The position numbers and the translations under genes are program-made. From NCBI GenBank assembly GCA_017530275.1, contig JAFXMP010000374.1, positions 1-10,371 on the forward strand: a stretch of 10,371 nt of DNA, given 5' to 3'. Positions within the stretch are counted from its first letter, which is position 1; the number at the start of each line of letters is the position of its first letter. Under the pieces are notes generated by a model. That model saw nothing but the letters and a program-made list of their open reading frames with translations, did no database searches and was not told where the DNA came from. The DNA comes from Clostridia bacterium. GTDB taxonomy: Bacteria; Bacillota_A; Clostridia; Christensenellales; Aristaeellaceae. Positions 5,599 through 10,371 of this stretch are shown in pieces.

Positions 5599-6336
5599 AT
5601 GGCAATTACGCTGCGCGACATCGCAAAGACCCTGGATCATTCCACCCTGCAGCCCTTCCTGACGGAAGACGACATCCGCAAGGGCTGCGATATTGCCCTG
5701 CAATACGATACCGCCACGGTGTGCGCCCGGCCGGGGGATATGCCGCTGGTGGTGAAACTGCTCAGCGGCAGCGACGTGAAGCCCTGCACGGTGATCGGCT
5801 TCCCCCACGGGGCCCATCATACCGCCGTCAAGGTATACGAGGCGGAACGCGCTTTGGACGACGGCTGCCAGGAGCTGGATATGGTGCTGAACATCGGCAG
5901 GATGCTCCACGGCGAAGAAGCCTATGTCCAGGATGAAATCGCCGCCCTGGCACAGGCCGCCCACGCCCGGAACGCCCTTTTGAAGGTCATTCTGGAAACC
6001 TGTTACCTGAACGACGAGCAGAAGAAAATTGCCTGCCGCCTGTCCGAAGCGGCGGGAGCCGATTTTGTGAAAACCTCCACCGGCTACGGTTCCTCCGGGG
6101 CCACGGTGGCGGACGTGAAGCTCATGCGGGCCGCGGTGTCGGAAAAGGTATCCGTGAAAGCCTCCGGCGGCATCCGCACCCTGGATATGGTGCTGGCCTG
6201 CCGCAATGCCGGGGCCGCCCGCTGCGGCGTGAGCGCCACGGTGAAGATCATGGAAGAAGCCAAGGAACGTTTGCAGAACGGCACGCTTTCCGATCAGCCC
6301 CTGCATCCTGTGGAAAACAGCGGAGGAGCATACTGA
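5599..6336 (+). CDS. deoC: Deoxyribose-phosphate aldolase
   Basis: Class I aldolase splitting 2-deoxyribose 5-phosphate into glyceraldehyde 3-phosphate and acetaldehyde in deoxynucleoside breakdown. The 245-aa TIM barrel carries LDHSTL near the N-terminus, the VIGFPHG strand, ELDMVLNIG with Asp94, FVKTSTGY with the Schiff-base Lys158, and SVKASGGIRT with Lys187; all catalytic residues are present. GAGG at 5588-5591 is seven bases before the ATG at 5599, so that start is preferred over the ATG at 5593, which would be one base from the ribosome binding site. It is the last gene of the gpmI unit. No deoxynucleoside phosphorylase or phosphopentomutase gene is nearby, so the usual deo operon context is missing; its product feeds the same triose pool as glycolysis. 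Confidence 0.96.
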   Translation: MAITLRDIAKTLDHSTLQPFLTEDDIRKGCDIALQYDTATVCARPGDMPLVVKLLSGSDVKPCTVIGFPHGAHHTAVKVYEAERALDDGCQELDMVLNIGRMLHGEEAYVQDEIAALAQAAHARNALLKVILETCYLNDEQKKIACRLSEAAGADFVKTSTGYGSSGATVADVKLMRAAVSEKVSVKASGGIRTLDMVLACRNAGAARCGVSATVKIMEEAKERLQNGTLSDQPLHPVENSGGAY

Positions 6337-6370
6337 CATTCCCTATTCCGAAATCAATCCAGTCAGTATG
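6329..6370. repeat. Nine-base inverted repeat spanning the deoC stop codon
   Basis: CATACTGAC (6329-6337) is exactly complementary to GTCAGTATG (6362-6370), with a 24-base loop. The left arm contains the deoC stop codon. It sits 22 bases ahead of the main terminator and could protect the mRNA 3' end; it may also be chance. Confidence 0.5.
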
Positions 6371-6392
6371 GCGTGCGCATGAATGAAAAGGT

Positions 6393-6461
6393 GGGATTTG
6401 CGGGTGAGGTGATGAGGGCTCTCGGCCCCAGCGTTACCTCGCCTCGCCAAATCCCTTTTTT
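6393..6461 (+). terminator. Long three-part intrinsic terminator after deoC
   Basis: GGGATTTG (6393-6400) pairs with CAAATCCC (6448-6455), GGTGAGGT (6403-6410) with ACCTCGCC (6436-6443, one G-U), and GGGC (6416-6419) with GCCC (6425-6428), followed by TTTTTT at 6456-6461. AAAAGG just upstream could let it act weakly on the other strand as well. Confidence 0.92.
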
Positions 6462-6528
6462 GAATGCACAGGTTAAACCCAATCCCTGAACGGACGATAA
6501 TGTATATCAAAAAACATTTGCCTTATGC

Positions 6529-6558
6529 TTGTTTTCCCCTTCCTGATCATGGTATAAT
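6529..6558 (+). promoter_or_regulatory. Extended -10 promoter of the DUF1846 gene
   Basis: TATAAT at 6553-6558 preceded by TG at 6550-6551 (TGNTATAAT, extended -10). A TTGTTT at 6529-6534 gives an 18-base spacer. The predicted leader is about 33 bases. Confidence 0.82.
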
Positions 6559-6597
6559 GCACGGGTGTGAGCAAAAACGTACGAAGGGGGCGGAAAA

Positions 6598-8079
6598 ATG
6601 CGCATCGGTTTTGATCATGACAAATACACCGCCATACAGTCACAGTATATCCGGGAAAGGATCGCCGCCTTTGGGGGGAAGCTGTACCTGGAACTGGGGG
6701 GCAAGCTGTTTGACGATTATCACGCTTCCCGGGTGCTGCCTGGCTTTCGGCCGGACAGCAAAATGTCCATGCTGTTGAACCTGAAGGATCAGGCGGAACT
6801 GGTAATCGCCATCAACGCCGACGACATTGAAAAAAGCAAGGTGCGGGGCGACCTGGGCATCACATACGACGCCGACGTGCTGCGCCTGATTGATTCCTTC
6901 CGGGCCATCGGCCTGTACGTTGGCAGCGTGGTGATGACCCGTTGGCAGGAACAGCGGGCCGCAATGCATTTCAAGCAGCATTTGGAAAATCTCGGGGTGA
7001 AGGTGTACCGTCATTTTCCCATCGAGGGCTATCCCTACAACGTGAAACACATCGTCAGCGACGATGGCTTTGGCCGCAACGAATACATCGAAACCACCCG
7101 GCCCCTGGTGCTGGTGACGGCCCCCGGCCCCGGCAGCGGCAAAATGGCCACCTGCTTAAGCCAGCTTTATCAGGAGCACCAGCGGGGCATCAACGCGGGC
7201 TATGCCAAATTTGAAACCTTTCCGGTCTGGAACCTGCCGCTTACGCATCCGGTCAACGTGGCTTACGAGGCTGCCACCGCCGACCTGGACGACGTAAATA
7301 TGATCGACCCCTTCCATCTGGAAGCGTATGGAGAAACCACGGTGAATTACAACCGGGACATCGAGATTTTCCCGGTGCTCAACGCTTTATTTGAATTTAT
7401 TTACGGCAAATCCCCCTATAAATCCCCAACGGATATGGGCGTGAACATGATCCGGCCGTGCATCATCGACGACGACGCCTGCCGCGCCGCCGCCCGGCAG
7501 GAAATCATCCGCCGGTATTACGGCGCGTGCTGCGGACTGCGCCAGGGCAAAGCGGAGCCCGGCGAAGTGCAGAAGCTGGAGATGCTGATGCGGAAAATGG
7601 GCCTGACCGACGACGAACGGCCCGTCATCGCCGCCGCCCGCCGCCGGGCCAACGAAACCGGCGCGCCCGCCCTGGCCATCCAATTGGCGGACGGACAGAT
7701 CATCACCGGCAAAACCAGCGACCTGATGGGCCCCTCCGCCGCCGTGGTGCTGAACGCGGCAAAGGCCCTGGGCGGCATTGAAAAAAAAGCGCATCTGATT
7801 TCGCCCTCGGTGATCGAGCCTATCCAGACGCTGAAATGCGAATACCTGGGCAACCATAACCCCCGCCTGCATTCCGACGAGATCCTGCTGGCCCTTTCCA
7901 TCTGCGCCGCTTCCGACGAAGCCGCGGCCAACGTGATGAGCCAGCTGAAAAAGCTGGAAGGCTGCGAAGCCCATTCCACCGTGATCCTCTCCCCTGTGGA
8001 CGAAAATATTTTCCGCCGCCTGAAAATCAACCTGACCTGCGATCCCAGCTATCAGACACAGAAGCTGTATCATCCATAA
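6598..8079 (+). CDS. DUF1846 domain-containing protein
   Basis: A 493-aa protein matching the DUF1846 family along its whole length (family size about 490-510). It begins MRIGFDHDKYTAIQSQYIRE, typical of the family, and carries a P-loop-like APGPGSGKMAT at residues 175-185, HPVNVAYEAATADL, and SPTDMGVNMI near 280. The second half (about 300-490) is a separate alpha/beta region. The nucleotide-binding loop suggests ATP binding, but no reaction has been established for the family as far as I know. There is no signal peptide or membrane helix, so it is cytosolic. AGGGGGCGG lies five bases before the ATG. It has its own promoter and is flanked by a terminator upstream, so it is likely a single-gene unit; no clear terminator is seen before the next promoter. 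Confidence 0.93.
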   Translation: MRIGFDHDKYTAIQSQYIRERIAAFGGKLYLELGGKLFDDYHASRVLPGFRPDSKMSMLLNLKDQAELVIAINADDIEKSKVRGDLGITYDADVLRLIDSFRAIGLYVGSVVMTRWQEQRAAMHFKQHLENLGVKVYRHFPIEGYPYNVKHIVSDDGFGRNEYIETTRPLVLVTAPGPGSGKMATCLSQLYQEHQRGINAGYAKFETFPVWNLPLTHPVNVAYEAATADLDDVNMIDPFHLEAYGETTVNYNRDIEIFPVLNALFEFIYGKSPYKSPTDMGVNMIRPCIIDDDACRAAARQEIIRRYYGACCGLRQGKAEPGEVQKLEMLMRKMGLTDDERPVIAAARRRANETGAPALAIQLADGQIITGKTSDLMGPSAAVVLNAAKALGGIEKKAHLISPSVIEPIQTLKCEYLGNHNPRLHSDEILLALSICAASDEAAANVMSQLKKLEGCEAHSTVILSPVDENIFRRLKINLTCDPSYQTQKLYHP

Positions 8080-8139
8080 GCCTTCCGTCATATCCTGCCA
8101 TTTTTCCTCCAAATGCCGCCCTTTTCTGCAAAAAAATAA

Positions 8140-8169
8140 TTGTCAGAGGGGGGGGCTTTATACTATAAT
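8140..8169 (+). promoter_or_regulatory. Promoter of the receiver-like/SPFH operon, with a G8 spacer tract
   Basis: TTGTCA at 8140-8145 and TATAAT at 8164-8169 with an 18-base spacer. The spacer contains eight G in a row (8148-8155). Loss of one G by slippage would give the optimal 17-base spacing, so the strength of this promoter could vary by tract length. Confidence 0.85.
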
Positions 8170-8209
8170 CGGAAAGGTGACACAGATTCTGCTGAAGGAT
8201 GGAGGCACT

Positions 8210-9019
8210 ATGTACAAACTGCTGCTGGTAACAGACCGGGATGACCTGCGCACGCTGTTCCATGATCAGATTCCATGGAACAACCTGAATTGCCGCGTAC
8301 CCTACATGGCGTCCTCGCCCCAGGAAGCCATTGATCTGCTCAACACCAAGGCCATCGACGCTGTGGGTTATCGCTTTTTTAACATGAACGGCATGGCCCT
8401 GACCAAATTCCTGCGTTACGGGCGGCCCAGCCTGCCCATTTTCCAAATCTGCACCGATTGCGAACAGCAGCAAACCGTGCTCAAACAGACCGTGGCCGTG
8501 CTGGACCGGCTGCATGCGGATTACGCCGATGAATATTATGATGAAGAGGCTATGCTCACCATCCAGCGGGACGAGCTGATCCACGACCTTCTGGCGGAAA
8601 AAATTCAGGATTGGGACGGCCTGCAGCGGGAACTGAAACTTGTCCGCTCCCATGTGAGCCTGGACGAACCCTGCGTTCTGTATGAGATCGACATGCCCCA
8701 AGGCGACGTTTATCTTTCCGAGCATCGCGGGCACGCCCAGAAGCGCCTGGAAAGCGCCCTGCGCAACAATTTCTTCGGCCGCTATGTGGAAGGGATCTAT
8801 TATGCCGTAGCGGTGCTCACCCCTCGGCACATCCGCATCGTGTGCATGCCCATGCATGGCCAAAAGCCCGAACCGGCGGAGGAACTGGGACGCCGCACCG
8901 ACGCCCACATTCAGGAAAGCATCCAGAAAATCAAGGAATACCTTGATCTTGACATGACGGTAGTACAATCCGCGTGGCTGAGCAATCTACAGGAACTGCT
9001 CTGTGCCCCGCAGGCATAA
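8210..9019 (+). CDS. YesN-like protein with a degenerate receiver domain and no DNA-binding domain
   Basis: A 269-aa protein. GGAGG at 8201-8205 points to the ATG at 8210, four bases on, rather than the upstream ATG at 8177. Residues 1-110 align by pattern with the receiver domain of YesN-type response regulators (MYKLLLVTD, then IPWNNL, ASSPQEAIDLL, NGMALTKFLR). The acidic pocket is damaged: Thr8 stands where the first Asp is expected, and the phosphoacceptor region reads AIDAVGYRFFNMNG, with no Asp at the usual place. The rest (about 120-265, including RDELIHDLL) resembles the middle region of YesN-like regulators, but the AraC-type helix-turn-helix is absent. It is therefore probably a phosphorylation-independent adaptor or sensor rather than a classical regulator. 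It is followed after 24 bases by the SPFH gene, with which it likely forms an operon. The family assignment is by pattern only. Confidence 0.8.
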   Translation: MYKLLLVTDRDDLRTLFHDQIPWNNLNCRVPYMASSPQEAIDLLNTKAIDAVGYRFFNMNGMALTKFLRYGRPSLPIFQICTDCEQQQTVLKQTVAVLDRLHADYADEYYDEEAMLTIQRDELIHDLLAEKIQDWDGLQRELKLVRSHVSLDEPCVLYEIDMPQGDVYLSEHRGHAQKRLESALRNNFFGRYVEGIYYAVAVLTPRHIRIVCMPMHGQKPEPAEELGRRTDAHIQESIQKIKEYLDLDMTVVQSAWLSNLQELLCAPQA

Positions 9020-9043
9020 AAACAATCAAGGAGGGTTACAGCT

Positions 9044-10051
9044 ATGGGAATTTTTTCTAAAATCGCGGGCCAGTTGGTGGACGTGATCGAATGGAAGGAC
9101 GATTCCAACGATACCATGGTGCACCGCTATGACCGCAACGACAAGGAAATCATGAACGGCGCGCAGCTGACCGTGCGTGAAAGCCAGGTTGCCATCATGG
9201 TGAACGAGGGCCAGCTGGCCGATGTGTTCGGCCCCGGGCGCTATGAACTGAAAACCCAGAACATGCCCATCCTCACCGCCCTCAAATCCTGGAAGTACGG
9301 CTTCAATTCCCCCTTCAAGGCGGAAGTGTACTTCGTGAACACCAAGCAGTTCTTGGATCAGAAATGGGGCACCAGCAATCCCGTCATGATGCGGGACGCC
9401 GAGTTCGGCATGGTGCGCCTGCGGGCCTTCGGCATCTATTCCTTCCGTGTGGCTGACGCGGCGGCTTTCCTAAAAGAAGCTTTCGGCACCAACGCTTATA
9501 TGACCGTGGAAGGCGTGACCGGGCAGATCAAGCGCACCCTGGTTTCCGGCCTTTCCGACGCCATCGCCCAGAGCAAAATCCCAGCCCTGGACCTGGCCGC
9601 CAACTACGACGAGCTGAGCCAGTACGCCCTGCAAAGCCTGTCCCCCCGCATCGCCAGCTTAGGCCTCAAGCTTGAATCCTTCGTGATCGAAAATATCTCC
9701 CTGCCCGATGAAGTGGAAAAAGCTATGGACCGGCGCACCTCCATGGGCGTGGTAGGCGATCTGAACCAGTACACCCAGTTCCAGGCCGCGGAAGCCATCC
9801 GCGACGCCGCCAACAATCCCAACGGCATGGCGGGCCTCGGCGCTACCATGGGCATGGGCGCCGTAATGGCTCAAACCATGCAGGGCGCGTTCAATCCCCA
9901 GGCCGCCGCAGCTCCCGCCCAGCAGCAAGCCGCTCCCCAGCGGGCCGAAGCCGCCGCTCCCGCGGGCGAAACCAAGTTCTGCTCCGAATGCGGCAGCCGC
10001 ATCCCCCGCACCGCCAAGTTCTGCCCCGAATGCGGCGCGAAGCAGGCTTAA
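9044..10051 (+). CDS. SPFH-domain protein with C-terminal zinc ribbon (YdjI-like)
   Basis: A 335-aa protein beginning MGIFSKIAGQLVDVIEWKDD, the normal start of the YdjI-type group of SPFH (stomatin/flotillin-like) proteins. The SPFH domain covers about 25-245 (ESQVAIMVNEGQLADVFGPGRYEL, then LRAFGIYSFRVAD). A Gly/Met-rich segment and an Ala/Gln/Pro-rich linker (about 284-306) lead to a zinc ribbon with C313-x2-C316 and C327-x2-C330. There is no membrane helix; relatives are thought to attach peripherally to membranes and to form assemblies in envelope-stress or membrane-domain systems. AAGGAGGG lies before the ATG at 9044. It is the last gene of the unit that begins with the receiver-like protein, and a terminator follows. 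The same zinc-ribbon design also occurs in the membrane protein at 4936-5583, but the two genes are not adjacent. Confidence 0.93.
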   Translation: MGIFSKIAGQLVDVIEWKDDSNDTMVHRYDRNDKEIMNGAQLTVRESQVAIMVNEGQLADVFGPGRYELKTQNMPILTALKSWKYGFNSPFKAEVYFVNTKQFLDQKWGTSNPVMMRDAEFGMVRLRAFGIYSFRVADAAAFLKEAFGTNAYMTVEGVTGQIKRTLVSGLSDAIAQSKIPALDLAANYDELSQYALQSLSPRIASLGLKLESFVIENISLPDEVEKAMDRRTSMGVVGDLNQYTQFQAAEAIRDAANNPNGMAGLGATMGMGAVMAQTMQGAFNPQAAAAPAQQQAAPQRAEAAAPAGETKFCSECGSRIPRTAKFCPECGAKQA

Positions 10052-10072
10052 TAAACCTTATCCGATACGATC

Positions 10073-10103
10073 AGGGCGCCGGAATCAGCTTCCGGCGCTC
10101 TTT
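10073..10103 (+). terminator. Intrinsic terminator after the SPFH gene
   Basis: GCGCCGGAA (10076-10084) and TTCCGGCGC (10090-10098) pair perfectly around TCAGC, extended outward by three more pairs (one G-U) at 10073-10075/10099-10101, followed by a short TCTTT run. Confidence 0.85.
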
Positions 10104-10140
10104 GCTGTCCTTTAAACCGTATTATACTGTTCGCGTTCTA

Positions 10141-10371
10141 GAGTGTGTTTCTAAAAGCATAGCCGCCTGCATTATGCAAGAAGTATGCGAATACAGGCCA
10201 GATGGACAAAAGCCAGAAAACGGTCAGCGAGCTTATCATAGCGGGTAGCGATGCGGCGAAATTCTTTCAGTTTCAAGAAAAAGGTCTCTACCAAATGCCG
10301 TTCCTTATAAAGCCACCAATCCACATACCAGGGATCGGATTCATTGTTCTTGGGAGGGATACAGAAATCAG
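10141..10371 (-). mobile_element. 3' end of an IS5-family insertion sequence (continues beyond window)
   Basis: The transposase remnant ends at 10172, and the sequence just outside it, GAGTGTGTTTCTAAAAGC from 10141, has the look of a terminal inverted repeat. The preceding CTA is compatible with the short TNA-type target duplications of the IS427 group. The boundary is approximate, because the other end lies outside the window. The insertion sits about 40 bases past the SPFH terminator and breaks no visible gene. Confidence 0.7.
10172..10371 (-). CDS. IS5-family transposase, C-terminal part (cut by window end)
   Basis: Reading the minus strand from the window edge gives 65 residues ending at TAA (10174-10172). 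The sequence contains DPWYVDWWLYKERHLVETFF, KEFRRIATRYDK and LADRFLAFVHLACIRILLA. The E of the DDE triad lies in the stretch KERHLVETFFLKLKEFRRIATRYDK, the conserved Y-x2-R-x3-E-x6-K-like block of IS5/IS427 transposases (Y-K-E-R-x3-E-x5-K here). The N-terminal part with the two Asp residues is beyond the window, so whether the gene is complete cannot be judged. The visible part has no frameshift or stop. Confidence 0.9.
   Translation of the reverse strand, partial: DFCIPPKNNESDPWYVDWWLYKERHLVETFFLKLKEFRRIATRYDKLADRFLAFVHLACIRILLA

Noticed and set aside
5034..5936. 300-codon plus-strand frame overlapping the zinc-ribbon gene and deoC
   Set aside because: Arg/Gly/Pro-rich shadow with no ribosome binding site; both overlapped genes are convincing.
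4780..6339. 519-codon open frame on the minus strand across gpmI, the zinc-ribbon gene and deoC
   Set aside because: It lies opposite three well-supported genes, has no family features, and is rich in His, Gly and Gln as antisense shadows of GC-rich genes are.
6464..6778. 104-codon frame overlapping the DUF1846 promoter and gene start
   Set aside because: It covers the extended -10 promoter and shadows the start of a clear gene.
10102..10128. TTGCTG and TATACT as a promoter after the SPFH gene
   Set aside because: The spacer is only 15 bases, the box overlaps the terminator tail, and no plus-strand gene follows.
1..10371. CRISPR array, tRNA or rRNA genes
   Set aside because: No regularly spaced repeats beyond the two-copy 14-base word, and no cloverleaf or rRNA-like sequence recognised.

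Overview
The window looks like the chromosome of a spore-forming Clostridia-type Firmicute (Bacillota), probably one with a GC-rich genome. The evidence is strong AGGAGG-type ribosome binding sites, TTGxxx/TATAAT promoters, a TnpX/TndX-like large serine recombinase, the tail of a sporulation sigma factor, and clostridial-type DUF1846, SPFH and YesN-like proteins. No species can be named from the sequence alone.

Left part (1 to about 3104): the end of an integrated genetic element. It is AT-richer than the rest at its left edge. It carries the C-terminus of an unknown protein, an XRE-family repressor behind two copies of a 14-base direct repeat, a roughly 640-base stretch without a convincing gene but with several good hairpins, a 48-codon small ORF, and a 525-aa large serine recombinase.

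The key junction (about 3086-3179): 19 bases after the recombinase stop comes a 24-codon open segment whose residues RYVSRMEKRAL match the last helix of region 4.2 in sporulation sigma factors, SigK best (SRSYVSRIEKRAL in Bacillus subtilis). It ends at its own stop, followed by a perfect intrinsic terminator. The simplest reading is that the element sits inside the sigK gene and that this is the detached 3' exon. That is the arrangement of the sigK-intervening (skin) elements of B. subtilis and Clostridioides difficile, where developmental excision rebuilds sigK. The 5' part of the gene and the left attachment site lie outside the window, so excision competence is not shown.

Middle part (3230-6461): a promoter drives gpmI (phosphoglycerate mutase), a zinc-ribbon/two-helix membrane protein that overlaps gpmI by four bases, and deoC (deoxyribose-phosphate aldolase). 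A long two-part terminator closes this unit.

Right part (6462-10103): a DUF1846 protein with its own extended -10 promoter, then a second promoter with a run of eight G in its spacer. That promoter drives a two-gene unit: a degenerate, YesN-like receiver protein without a DNA-binding domain, and an SPFH protein with a C-terminal zinc ribbon. A terminator follows. From about 10141 to the window edge, on the minus strand, is the 3' end of an IS5-family insertion sequence.
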